From Bombyx mori (Eukaryota > Arthropoda > Insecta > Lepidoptera > Bombycidae): a stretch of 64,000 nt of DNA. Position 1 is the stretch's first letter; each line of letters begins with the position of its first letter. Positions 55,201-64,000 of the stretch are shown here, piece after piece. Where the stretch lies: NCBI RefSeq assembly GCF_030269925.1, contig NC_085107.1, positions 1,240,001-1,304,000 of the forward strand, given 5' to 3'. Under the pieces are notes generated by a model. The model did not search any database and was not told where the DNA came from. It was given only the letters and a program-made list of their open reading frames with translations. A program made the position numbers and the translations under genes.

Positions 55201-58200
55201 GTGCTAGCACGTCTTGTGAGTCCGCACGGGTAGGTACCACCACCACCCTGCTTGTTTCTGCCGTGAAGCAGCGAGGCAGCCGTTGTACTGTTGCGACTGT
55301 AAAACTGCGACCTTACAACTTGTGTCGCGAGATGAAAGGCGGAATTTACGTTGAAGTCTATGAGCTCTGGTAACCAATTAACACCAGGTAGGCCGTGAGC
55401 TCGTCCACCCTTCTAAACAATAACAATAAAAGAAAAAAAAACTGTAAGACGAGTGATATCCATTATTAACCCCGCAAACCAAATTAAGCTAAATGTCTAA
55501 AAGCTTACGTTCCGCGAGTTACAGCTTCTCAACAAAGAGAGCGGTGTTTCCGGAAACCGAAGTGGGTCATCAAATCTTGAAACTCTTTTGCTGGTACCTT
55601 TCTTCGCCACTTCCAAGACTAATTCCACTTGTTGGGGGTCTGATCTTTCCAAAGTTGATGGTACGGGTTGGTTTTGTGGCAGCTAGAACGCAATATAATT
55701 CAGTAAGCATACGCATGGAGTGGCGCTCGCAGAAAATTACATGTATTGATAATATTGATGGGTTTCAAATTTTTAAATGTTTTTGATAACTAGTCCTCCC
55801 CCGGTAGTCGAAATTCGACTATAATTAATTTAAATTATATGTTTGTACACTATTATGATTCTATTGTTGAAGATTATTATACTTCTATAATCACAGACTT
55901 GGTAAGACCACACTTTAGACAAATATTAATAAGACAAAAAATATTTAATCTATTCTCAATTTGACCACAGAAAGCAATAAGAAAAGTTTGACAATAAACA
56001 AATAGTATGCATGCGTGTATGTGTCAAATACATGGTAGTGTGTGTAATGTTTTCTTTATGGATTTAATGTATCTTTTATGCATTATTTTAAAAAAATATT
56101 AGCATTGTACACTTCTTCTCTATATTGTCTGTAAGTGTGGAAAATTTCATACTCTTCCGTCCGCGCAATTTTCGTAAAAAGTGATACAAAGTTTTTGCTT
56201 CACGTATTAATATATAGAAAAGCGCTTCACAACCTTTGCATCTGACTTTTAAATTCGTACGACTGTGGAGTAAATTACTTGATCACTGGCGCGTAGTAAA
56301 ACCCTTGTGTTGTTGTTTTTAAAGTCATTTATTTTAGATCAGTGATTATGAAACATACACGCCTAGACGACATCCTAGAAATGAATTCTACATACTGACA
56401 TCCAACTGTAATTAATAAAACAAAAAAATGTTATATTTTTCCAGGCCAATCCAAAATTATAATTGATAATAATACAAACTTTTTTGACTTTTACGATCAC
56501 ATCGTGGGGTGAATGGCTAATTGGTTGAAGCGACAGTTTTGCAGCTTTACAGCAGAGTCATTTAAAGTTTGAAGCTTGGACAAAATATAATGAACAAGAA
56601 ATTCTTCATCTATTTGAATGGAGTAAACTTAATTTAAGTTCAATTAAAAACATCGAACTGATAATGCTAATGTCAGATAAAATGTACCTTTCATAAAAAA
56701 GATGAATATAATTATAATTTTGTTTCTTGTTACTTGTGTTTTTTATGTATCGTTTTAGCTTGTGATCTGTATTGTGTGCCTAATAAATAAAATAAAATAA
56801 ATAATCAAAATAAATATCGCGTACTAAGCGAAATGTGACTTAAGCTAACCCTTCACCCCTCGATATATTTACCTTTGTATGATCAATAACGAAGTGCTGA
56901 ACGAAAGTTGGATGATCTGGGAAAAGTTTGTACACCCTGTATGTTTCAACGCCAATGGACGTCGCGACGCTTTTGGCAAGCTGCCAAAGCACCGTGTGCT
57001 CTCTCGGATCCTCTTTGTAGATTTTTAAAATATCCTGTAAATACAATTACCTTTATTGATATTAAGATATAAAAACAAACTAAGCTTTTTAATTGCTCTA
57101 CTTAGTCGTTTGACTCTTGGCAGAGTCGTCATGGTCATCATTTATTTACCTTCATGTATGAGTGCGTTAAGTATTAACCGTGTTATAATTGTTACTAAAA
57201 TAAGGACAGGATAAAATAAGGACAACCGTTTTTTTTTTGGATATGAAATATTTTATCATTATTATTATTAATAACGGTTAGCTTTGTAAAAGATATGTAG
57301 GCACGTTTTTGTGAATCAAGTACACACTAAGTTCAATTTTGGATTTTAATATTGGTGTAATTGAATCTATAAAATTCTGTTTGAATTTTTTGTGATAATG
57401 AAAGCCTAAATTAATTTCTTATAGCGGGACACGATCTAAGAAGTATTTTCTAATAAAACTATCACTTCATTAGATTTCATAAAATGTAATTATGTCGATC
57501 TAATCAGTTATCTAACGCTTTTGTTTTTAGAAAGAGATACATACACCCTGTATGTATTAGCAGCAACCTGGTATTGTTAATTTGGTTGCTAATTCTAATA
57601 CCGATCAGTAAAATTTCATTCATTTTCATTTATTTTATATTTCTCGTGTAATTCCCGTACTCAACCGAAGTATAGCGTAATTTTTGGAACGAAGTTCCTT
57701 ATGGGACGATGCGGAAGGGTACCCTAACCGTGAAAAAACGTCCGTAACGTAAGATTTTTATTAGTGATGCACACAGTATGCGACTTAACTTTGTAATAAC
57801 GTACAAAAAATAACATAATTTTCTATCATTCATTGACCACTATCTCAGAGCGTTCGTTTGCGCAATACATTAACTCTTATGCAAACAAACGTGAATGAAG
57901 TGTACCACAATAAGTTTGCACGTTACCGAATGACCGTGAGTTGTTGCAAAACCTCCAGCTTTATTTTCTTTATACCTCGAATAGAACTTAAAATTGATGT
58001 TTTTATAACAAGAAACTTCGTTCCCATCCGGTGTACCACAACACCAAGCATCTTTTTTTTACATACAGTTCTTCAATACTATAATGATAATAAATAAGCC
58101 CTTGAAGCTATCAACAGAGGAACTCAAACAGAAAGTTTTATTTTATTTATAACAGGATCGAATATTAGTTTGAGTGCCACTCAAATCGATTTACTCCGTT

Positions 58201-61200
58201 AGTTCAGAAGATACGTAGAACGATAATTATAGTTACCATAAACATTTGCTTTGTCGTACGCGAGTGGTCATGGCTCGCTGATGGCCTATTGTATGATAAT
58301 TTGGGATGTACCTGTAATTATTCGAACATTAGTTGTCAATGGCAATCGCATTATATTAAATAATATACGAACTACGTACTACTACGAATACGTATATTGG
58401 ATCTGGACATATTTGCTCAAAACTTGTTTAGTTTTAAGAAAACTATTAGAAACTATTTAGCTCCTAAACCATGTTAATTGTTCTCATGTTATTTGTTTTT
58501 ATGTAGTTTATTGATGGATTTTTTCTTTTTAAAAATTTTATCTTGTTTCTTTTTGTTCCTTTTATTTTTTCTTTTTTTTCTTTCAGATTTAATTAATTTT
58601 ATAATCATTTGGTACTAGAACTAGATGTTAGCTGTGATTACCTATAATTAAGTGAGCACATGTCATGTTTTGATATTTTTGTACTCTATGTTTAAGCCAG
58701 TGTTTCATTTGTTGGTGATCCATTAAATAAATAAATAAACTTATTTACCTATTCGATTTTATTACGATGCAAACTGCAAATTCGGTTTATCTGTCAACAG
58801 TTACAGCGCGATAAACTTACGCTCGTCGCGAACAAGTTTCGTATGCATTTCTTATGCAACAGGTCAAATGTTAGAGATTAGGCATTTACTACTTTGTTTA
58901 CAGTTTTTCTGAAGGTCTTGTCTAATTAAATCGAGTAAAAACGAGAGCTCCAGTCTACCAGAGAACGGCCCACCTGAATTTAAGTGATTACCTAATCTTA
59001 TAGACTTCATAAAGTGAATTCTGCTATTCACCTCTAGAATTGTGATATGTCTCAATAATCAACCTCAAATCGGAATTCAGGATAGCTTACAAAATGCCAT
59101 ACGAACAGAACCACGTCATTACGGATCCTCCCGATACATTAACGGTGCTTTTAGGTACCTAAAAGCACCAGTCACCGACCTCGCCGAACCCGTCACTTGC
59201 GGCGAAGGGCTCGACGAGTAAATTAACCCATAGACCAGTCCATTGAGTTTCTCGCCGGATCTTCTCAGTGGGTCGCGTCGCGTTCAGTGCTAAATCATGT
59301 CTTTCTTGAAACAAATTTTGAGAAAAGTGCTTTGCGGTAACATCGGCTAGTTTGTACTAATGCCACTGTTGACTTTTTTATGATTGAGGGATTACTTGTG
59401 GCCCGGAGGCTTTTCCAGTTTCACAAGGAGGGACCAGATTTGCTAACAGCTACCCGAGCGCCTCCAAGGGAGACCTAATAACTCAAGAGTAGCTGCTTCG
59501 CGAATGAATCTACTGCCGGATCGTAATCGCGATCCGGCGAGAAACTCAACGGGTTGATATTTAGGTTAGGTTGCACTGTTGACCTTGATAAGCGATGGTA
59601 GCTACTTACGATTGTGTTAACAGTATGTCTGTCTGCTTGTACTAATAATAACATATTAATGACATAGACCGTTATATTTGTACTGGTAAGCTAACATACA
59701 TTAACGGGATACAAAATCTCACGACAGTTTAGAATTTTAAAAAAAACAGTAGAAGGTAATTAATTACGTTGATAGCATTATTCTTCATCTTCATGTGCAA
59801 CCACTTCTCTACGACATCTTGCGGCACCGATTCCAATATATATGTTTCCAAATAATCCTTATTCCGATTCAGGTAATGACTGATTGTTTCCTGTTCTTCG
59901 GCATCTGAAGACAGACAAAAAAATTGAGACAAATATAGTAGATTAAACAGTTTTACGATTTTGGGCTCACTCATATTATGTTATCGCATGAGTGAAGTGC
60001 ATCTTTGCTTAAATAAAGAACATTATTATAGTATTAAACACACACTTTTATTGATACTCGCCATACTTTTAATGCAACGGAAGCATTCCTTAAAGACGAC
60101 ATTCCTCAATTGACGACAACACAAAGTCTTAACTCTCACACACACAACAATTTGCGAACGTATAACATTAAACAAATACAAACAAAGCCAAAAACAAACA
60201 TTTTCAAATTACATTATTCTCTATTCATTTAAGTGTTTTAATAAGGTTACTGATTCTTAACGCCAGCCTGGAGTTTGAAACAAGCTTTGGATATGCAATA
60301 ACTAACCAAAAACTCGTACAAACACCATCGATTACCTTTGAAAGATGCCAGCGATTTTGTTTTCTTTTGCCTTGAATGTTTAACTGAAAAGGAAAACAAC
60401 TTTAGCCAGTGGCGGATTAAAGGTCCAGAGCGCCCTAGGCAATCACTTTATCGGCGCCCCTGTACCGGCCATAAATGGCCATCATAATACTATAAATTTT
60501 AACTAGTTGTTTTTGCAATCACGATGACGTTGTATCATCAAACCCCAGACTTTAGTAGAACAGGACATTTAGTTCAGGCATTTAGTTCTTAATCGTCGAT
60601 ATTTTCATTATTTATTTAAAAAATCTGAGCTCCCGCGCCCCTTGTAACTACACGCCCCTAGGCACGTGCCTAGTTTGCCTTACGGATAATCCGCCTCTGA
60701 CTTTAGAGTTATTGCAACCCGATTTTACGTGAACAACAGAAAGTCGAACATTTGACTTGACACAATTGATTTAAACTTAAAAAAAATTGGAATTTCTTTA
60801 GTTTTCTGCACGACCAAATTTAATACAAGATTTCTTTTCATATCATATATACAAAGATTATAGTTTAAGGGCGGTTTAAGATGTCTAGAAAATAATTTAA
60901 GGACTGAAATAATTTTAACTTTGCTATTGGTTATTTTTTTGCAATGGTTATTTGTTAAATCATGTTCCCAACGTTCTTATTAAGGCTTACATGATTGAGT
61001 TGAAACTTTGTAGTTGCTCAAGGAACATTTCTGTACACCAGGGGTGGGTAAAGCCGGCCCGCGGGCCGGATCCGGCCCTTTTGCTAATTTTATCCGGCCC
61101 GTTGAAAAATTCCGCACATAAATTTTTTTAAACTCTTTTATGAGATTTTGTTGACATCAGCATTAAAAAAGCATATGCGGTAAAAAAGCATATGCGGTAT

Positions 61201-63246
61201 AGTCCTCCGGCCCGGGAGACATTTTGAAAATTTCATTTTGGCCCGCGCTTTAAAGTATTTGCCCACCCCTGCTGTACACTATGAGACGCGTTAGATGGCG
61301 CACGAGCAGTTTTAAGAAATATAAAAATAGTAACGTGCATTTTCAATGTATCCATGAATAATTTAGATTTACCATTGGATCGGATTCTTTCAAATAGGGT
61401 AAGACAACATATTCGAAACAACGCTTCGTATATCTTAATTTTTATTTTCTATATTTTAGCACTCAAATTTCTAACCCGAAATAAAACTAATATCATCATC
61501 AATGTCTTCTCTATATAGTAATCTGATCACATATCTACCTGAATGTTTCTTCTTGTCGGCACGTACAGAATTCCAGTCCATGTATATTGACTGCTTTGGC
61601 ACGCAACCAGCGTGAAATCGAGCTTTAGTCTCCGTCGGGGACTTCAACGAAGCCGGAGTGCCTGTTCAGAATTTATCTTATTGCTTAGTTGGGTGGACGA
61701 GCTCACGGCCCATCCGGTGTTAAGTGGTTACCGGGGTCCATAGACATCAACAAATTAAATACCGCCACCCGCCTTGAGATATGGGCTCTAAGATCTTAAT
61801 ATGGTTACCACGGCTGCCTCACCCTTCCAACCCAAACGCATTACTGCTTCACGGCAGAAATAGGCAGAGTGGTGATACCTACCCGTACGGACTCACAAGA
61901 GGACCTACCACCAGGCCTGGGTGTTTATTATCTATTTATGTATGAGATATGATTTGTAAGTCTCGGTTTTACAATAGAACACCTACCCTACCCTTGAATC
62001 CGAAAGGCGTTACTGCTTCACAGCAGAAATAAGCAAAAAGGTGACGCCTATTAATGCCGGCTCATAAGACGACCTACCAGTAGAAATAAGAACGAACCAA
62101 AGCTAGTTCAGCAAAAATATTTTAAAAAAAATTAAGGGATCAATATCATCGGGATTTAAGACCTGATATGTACCACTTTTCTTTTCTTCAATAAGACTTG
62201 AACGGTGAAAAAATAAGAACATTTTATTATCTCGAATCCGTAGAAGCTATGAGCTTAATTAAGCGATCATCGGTATGATGAATTTTTTTTCACGCCACGT
62301 TAACTGGTCCCGTGCTAAGTTCGTAAAGAACTTGTGTTACAAATACCAGATAACGGAAATAAATAGAATATTTTTATTATACACATACATATATTTAATA
62401 TACACCCATAACCCTGGAAAGACATTTATATTTATCATACAAATATCTTCCCTTGGCGGGATTGTTTGTTAGTCTGCACAGATTCGATACCACAATTCTA
62501 AATATAATTGCTGTTGAGCAATTACGCTTTACCATTTCAAGGGTAGGATGACCATCGGTAATAATATAATTAAGATCGTTTCGTAGGTTCGCTTATAGCC
62601 TGATAAGGCGGACGAGCTTACCGCCAGCGACAATGACAGGGGCAACTGCTGCTTGCCTTTACTGGTGGTAGGACCTCTTGTGAGTCCGCACGAGTAGGTA
62701 CCAGCACCCTACCCATTTCTGCCGTGAAGCAGTAACGCGTTTCGATTTGAAGGGTGGGGCAGCCGTTGTAACTATACTGATATCTTAGAACTCACATCTC
62801 AAGGTGGGGTGCGGCATTTACGTTGTAGATGTCTATGAGCTCCGATAACCGCTTATCACCAGGTGAGCTGTGAGCTCGTCCACACATCTATGCAATAAAA
62901 AATAAATAAATAAAGTATGGGGCTTAGATTCGCCCTACCGTATTGTTTGTAACCTCCGGCAACCATTCAAAACCAGCAGGGTAATGAGGTCGTGTGCCTC
63001 TTTCCTCTGATCTCAAGATCAGCATCAGTCACGTTGATACTTGAGGTCTCACTTTAAAACTTTAAATGTCATAAGAAAATCGACTACTTTATCCTAAATT
63101 TGAATACATGATAAATAGGCTGCACTGCAATTGCTTTACTAACCTGAGAAACCAATTTCTGCCTTCCCAATTGGTGGTAGAAGTTGAGGAGATCGTCCAT
63201 CCGATGTCTTAGACTGGATCGGAGTATTACTACTTCTGGAACTGTC
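48762..63246 (-). CDS. PDE10A: PDE10A-type cyclic nucleotide phosphodiesterase, 12 exons (5' end likely outside)
   Basis: Twelve exons join in phase to 887 codons with stop. It hydrolyses cAMP and cGMP. Order: N-terminal segment with [10 protein letters not shown] (as ESVSAETVEKWL in PDE10A), GAF-A (about 97-265), FLLDVVK linker, GAF-B (about 283-450, with [28 protein letters not shown] and an NK-F-DE motif), then the HD-type catalytic domain. Metal ligands appear as His537 in YHNFDHGW, His576/Asp577 in CHDLDHRG and Asp689 in TAADLSAS; the invariant Gln is Gln741. IPMMDRNK is PDE10-like. The C-terminal 90 residues are acidic and lack similarity. Introns are full of SINEs and MITEs. PDE10 orthologs are absent from Drosophila as I recall but present in Lepidoptera. 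Alternatives PDE5/6/11 fit less well at NIPDAY, FLLDV and PMMDR. Confidence 0.93.
49941..50505 (-). mobile_element. non-autonomous Helitron-like element with a Bm1 inside
   Basis: Blocks TATATAAAAATGAATTG, CTCGAGAACGGCTGAACCG, CTCGGAATTAAATAAAAATA, ATGTGTCCCTCGTCGGACGG and TTTATCGATTGGGGCACTAC, then, after a Bm1 insertion, the terminus TGCCGGGTCAGCTAG followed by T. Helitrons end CTRR with a nearby hairpin and insert between A and T, which this end fits. The left end is uncertain. It lies in the last PDE intron. Confidence 0.6.
50230..50489 (-). repeat. Bm1 SINE inside the Helitron-like element, head missing
   Basis: Long T run, GCTGAGATGGGTGGACGAGC through to CTACCACCAGT. Clean sequence close to consensus, so young. 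Truncated at the recurrent point. Confidence 0.9.
50591..50783 (-). CDS. PDE10A: PDE10A-like exon 11
   Basis: 64 codons. Carries the metal ligand Asp in [24 protein letters not shown] and [10 protein letters not shown]. It ends on the invariant Gln (PASQ) before donor GTGAAA. Confidence 0.92.
51069..51244 (-). CDS. PDE10A: PDE10A-like exon 10
   Basis: Acceptor [44 protein letters not shown] and WDDPSHR, donor AG|GTTGGT. Matches the GHNIFS ... IATDLA stretch of PDE10. Confidence 0.92.
51307..51743 (+). repeat. interspersed repeat, CTAGCGGCCCGC family
   Basis: CTAGCGGCCCGCTCCGGC to ATAATATTAGTATAAATT, with the GAATTTTTCAAATCGGTTCA block. Same family as 42-256. Confidence 0.72.
51961..52119 (-). 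CDS. PDE10A: PDE10A-like exon 9
   Basis: 53 codons with the HD signature: [20 protein letters not shown], then [18 protein letters not shown]. Acceptor GCGTGCAG, donor CAG|GTATGA. Confidence 0.94.
52340..52460 (-). repeat. Bm1 SINE, degraded fragment
   Basis: GAGACCGAAATGCGTGACAG, AGAAATAGGCAGAGTGGTTG and ATATGAGGTTTTTATTGTC resemble the Bm1 middle, with many changes. Confidence 0.55.
52465..52795 (-). repeat. SINE with Bm1-like head and LINE-type 3' end
   Basis: The left (3') end reads ATTGCCTGTGTAGTCAGACG, GCATACGGCCCACCTGATGG and GTAAGTGGTCACCGTCGCTC, matching the LINE tail at 7825-8312. The right part has the Bm1-type TTATTACGCGATGTTACTCC and a diverged tRNA head. It shows the LINE-derived tail on a SINE body. 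Confidence 0.65.
52851..52856 (-). promoter_or_regulatory. PDE10A: GC splice donor of PDE10A-like exon 8
   Basis: AAG|GCAAGT, the consensus of U2-type GC-AG introns. The following acceptor at 52120 keeps the frame into the HD motif; the nearest GT choice (four bases on) would destroy it. Confidence 0.88.
52857..53421 (-). CDS. PDE10A: PDE10A-like exon 8
   Basis: 188 codons: end of GAF-B ([36 protein letters not shown]), the connecting helix ([19 protein letters not shown]) and the start of the catalytic domain to [19 protein letters not shown]. Acceptor TTTCATAG. The frame is also open upstream of the acceptor but loses similarity there. Confidence 0.94.
53660..53950 (+). repeat. tRNA-derived SINE
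   Basis: Head GGCCGTCTGGTGTAGTGGTA with B box CGGGTTTGAATCCC, body CTTTTCCAGGGTTATGGATG and GTTCTTTACGAACTTAGCAC, then ATTTATTTATTTATT. The 5' and 3' arms of the head do not pair as a tRNA, so not a tRNA gene. A reverse body copy is at 62285-62470. Confidence 0.75.
54011..54295 (-). CDS. PDE10A: PDE10A-like exon 7
   Basis: Start of [64 protein letters not shown]. Acceptor TATTTTCAG, donor AG|GTAAGT. Confidence 0.94.
54459..54760 (+). repeat. interspersed repeat family A, longest copy
   Basis: GCGACGAAGGGCTCGGCGAG, GAGTTTCTCGACGGATCTTC, TCAGTGGGTCGCGTTTCCG, AGCACTGCTCTTGCTAGGGC and TATCAGAATAGGTAGG, then A8. Probable retroposon; parent element not identified. Lies in a PDE intron. Confidence 0.65.
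54813..55033 (-). CDS. PDE10A: PDE10A-like exon 6
   Basis: End of GAF-A ([40 protein letters not shown]) and the linker [10 protein letters not shown]. Donor AA|GTACGT; the split Lys codon is completed by exon 7. Confidence 0.92.
55200..55440 (+). repeat. Bm1 SINE, tRNA head missing, diverged
   Basis: GTCTTGTGAGTCCGCACGGG to AACACCAGGTAGGCCGTGAG and an A-rich end. Confidence 0.82.
55509..55682 (-). CDS. PDE10A: PDE10A-like exon 5
   Basis: 58 codons, only this frame is open. Acceptor TTGCGTTCTAG, donor [29 protein letters not shown] then DPLRFPE aligns with the [20 protein letters not shown] part of PDE10A GAF-A. Similarity is modest, so the exon ends rest mainly on phase and splice sites. 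Confidence 0.75.
56590..56866. mobile_element. MITE family C, abutting a PDE splice donor
   Basis: Reverse orientation relative to 28896-29155: AATGGAGTAAACTTAATTT near the left, then an AT-rich internal insert (56700-56810), then GCGAAATGTGACTTAAGC and the terminus CCCTTCACCCCTCGAT. The terminus reaches the edge of the exon 4 donor GTAAAT (56867-56872). Confidence 0.6.
56873..57034 (-). CDS. PDE10A: PDE10A-like exon 4
   Basis: 54 codons starting [40 protein letters not shown]. Acceptor ATTTACAG, donor AAAG|GTAAAT. Confidence 0.9.
57684..58048. mobile_element. hairpin-ended repeat, copy 2
   Basis: Begins GGAACGAAGTTCCTTATGGG and ends AACTTCGTTCCCATCCGGTG followed by TACCACAACACC, the inverse of the copy at 34010-34762 and without its LINE insertion. 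The 79-codon ORF at 57858 is incidental. Confidence 0.68.
59090..59285 (+). repeat. interspersed repeat family A, 5' part
   Basis: GTCACTTGCGGCGAAGGGCT, GAGTTTCTCGCCGGATCTTC and TCAGTGGGTCGCGTCG match 54459-54760. Confidence 0.65.
59370..59570 (-). repeat. interspersed repeat family B
   Basis: TTATGATTGAGGGATTACTT, GGCCCGGAGGCTTTTCCAG and GCTGCTTCGCGAATGAATCT, as at 40528-40770. Confidence 0.65.
59768..59904 (-). CDS. PDE10A: PDE10A-like exon 3
   Basis: Acceptor GTCTTCAG, then [20 protein letters not shown] and [20 protein letters not shown], which matches the N-terminal region of PDE10A. Donor AAC|GTAATT. It ends in phase 0, as exon 4 requires. Confidence 0.88.
60336..60383 (-). CDS. PDE10A: PDE10A-like exon 2, 48-nt small exon
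   Basis: Strong pyrimidine tract and acceptor GTTGTTTTCCTTTTCAG, donor AAAG|GTAATC. 48 bases keep the frame between exons 1 and 3 and add a basic peptide ([15 protein letters not shown]). Because it is a multiple of three it could be skipped. Confidence 0.72.
60407..60699. mobile_element. hAT-type MITE next to PDE exon 2
   Basis: Ends CAGTGGCGGATTA and TAATCCGCCTCTG, inverted with one mismatch. 8-bp duplication ACTTTAGC / ACTTTAGA (7 of 8) at 60399-60406 and 60700-60707. 293 bp, no ORF. The 8-bp duplication fits hAT. Confidence 0.85.
61039..61271. mobile_element. hAT-type MITE with perfect 8-bp target duplication
   Basis: Ends CAGGGGTGGGTAAA and TTTGCCCACCCCTG; perfect duplication CTGTACAC at 61031-61038 and 61272-61279. 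Subterminal GGCCCGCGGGCCGGATCCGG is typical of a hAT group spread across animals. 233 bp, no ORF. Includes a short direct repeat AAAAAGCATATGCGGTA. Confidence 0.92.
61676..61915 (-). repeat. Bm1 SINE, tRNA head missing
   Basis: ATTGCTTAGTTGGGTGGACG to GACCTACCACCAG. Another degraded Bm1 middle fragment follows at 61960-62085. Confidence 0.87.
62285..62470 (-). repeat. tRNA-derived SINE body, head mostly missing
   Basis: Reverse of the SINE at 53660-53950: GTTAACTGGTCCCGTGCTAA, CATAACCCTGGAAAGACATT, CTTCCCTTGGCGGGATT. Confidence 0.75.
62660..62915 (+). repeat. Bm1 SINE, tRNA head missing
   Basis: Starts ACTGGTGGTAGGACCTCTTG and ends TATGCAATAAAAAATAAATA. Confidence 0.88.
63144..63246 (-). 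CDS. PDE10A: PDE10A-like exon 1 in this window
   Basis: Acceptor AATTTGTTAG, donor CTCAG|GTTAGT, 103 bases. In phase with exon 3 it reads [20 protein letters not shown] and on, a plausible disordered N terminus without a Met. Since it has an acceptor, at least one more 5' exon should lie beyond 64000. A second frame is also open here. Confidence 0.6.
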
Positions 63247-63631
63247 CTAACAAATTAACGAAACAACAGTCGCTTAATTTTTACAATACTCGTTTGCCTC
63301 TCGTCGTCATAAAAAAAAAAACAAAAAAAAAAACTACTCGAATGACCGGTTTGCACACAAACATGAATTACTTGCTAACTCTACCCCCTCTGTAGTTCTT
63401 CTCTTTCGATACTAGATGGCGGTGTTTGGTAGCATAAATCTTTTTTATCAGAAAACACTAAGGACCCAAGATCCGATTACAAAAATCTGAATCAAGCTTT
63501 TAACGAAAAAGTTGAAGTGAAATTTATTCAGGGACAACTTTAGCTTTGGCTTTACCAAATCGTAAGCTCAGTGCTTGAATAAGCAAAAGAATATTTTATG
63601 TCAGTCTTAATTTTACATACACTACTACTTT

Positions 63632-64000
63632 TTTTGGTGGACGAGATCACAGCTCACCTGGTGTTAAGTGGTTACTGGAGCCCATAGACATCCTTCCTTC
63701 CACCTTGAGATATAAGCTCTAAGGCCTCAGCATACTTACAACGGCTGCCGCACCCTTCAAACCGAAACGCATCACTACTTCATGGCAGAAATAGGCAGGG
63801 CGGTGGTATCTACCCGTGCGGACTCACAAGAGGTCCTACCACCAGTAATTACGCAAATTATAATTTTGCGGATTTGATTTTTATTACACGATGTTATTCC
63901 TTCACCGTGGAAATCAGTCGCGAACATTTGTTAAGTACGTATTCCATTAGTAAAATTGGTACCCGCCTGCGGGATTCGAACACCGTTGCATCGCTGGATA
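63632..64000 (-). repeat. Bm1 SINE, nearly full length, cut by the window end
   Basis: GGTGGACGAGATCACAGCTC through ACCACCAGTAATTACGCAAA to the tRNA head (GGGATTCGAACACCGTTGCA). The remainder of the head lies outside. Confidence 0.9.

Noticed and set aside
55493..55786. 97-codon plus-strand ORF
   Set aside because: It lies antisense over PDE exon 5, which has splice sites, phase and some GAF similarity; the plus-strand frame has no domain.
1..64000. a novel multi-gene system, CRISPR array, operon or rRNA cluster
   Set aside because: No ordered set of unexplained genes is visible; the long ORFs are all assigned to retroelements, and the host coding is two spliced genes.

Overview
This window is lepidopteran nuclear DNA, most likely silkworm (Bombyx). 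The main evidence is the large number of copies of a tRNA-derived SINE that I recognise as Bm1, seen on both strands. Spliceosomal introns, AT-rich introns and the classes of LTR and non-LTR elements present agree. Nothing prokaryotic is present: no operons, no CRISPR array, no rRNA genes.

Layout. The left part (1 to about 26,700) is a pile-up of retroelements. A BEL/Pao-type LTR retrotransposon (781-7724, minus strand) has equal-length 790-bp LTRs, a 5-bp target duplication and a tRNA-Tyr-type primer site. Its pol is broken and has lost the YVDD part of the reverse transcriptase, so it is a young but defective copy that landed inside a Bm1 SINE remnant. A Jockey-type LINE (minus strand, poly(A) end at 12367) keeps two long intact ORFs: ORF1 at 15487-17667 and the endonuclease/reverse transcriptase ORF2 at 12768-15494. 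Next to its 5' leader, and possibly inside it, lies an errantivirus-type Ty3/gypsy element (18031-25623, plus strand) with two identical 238-bp LTRs, an ACCT target duplication, gag (one frameshift), an intact pol and an intact env-like ORF.

The middle (about 26,700 to 45,700) has no gene that I can support. It is AT-rich DNA with SINEs, LINE 3' ends, MITEs and nested insertions, several with clear target-site duplications.

The right part holds two host genes in convergent orientation. A macrophage migration inhibitory factor (MIF)-like tautomerase is on the plus strand (three exons, 45865-48027, 120 aa). A PDE10A-type dual-GAF cyclic nucleotide phosphodiesterase is on the minus strand (twelve exons found, 63246 down to 48762, 887 codons, 5' end probably outside the window). 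Every PDE exon junction keeps phase. One intron uses a GC donor, one exon is only 48 nt, and two MITEs sit within a few bases of PDE splice sites. The two genes' stop codons are 735 bp apart and their candidate poly(A) signals lie close together.

I did not find a clearly new multi-gene system. The most informative signals are the nested-transposon stratigraphy, the LINE/SINE shared tail, the unusual PDE10A splice sites and a short unexplained ORF at 9612-9716.
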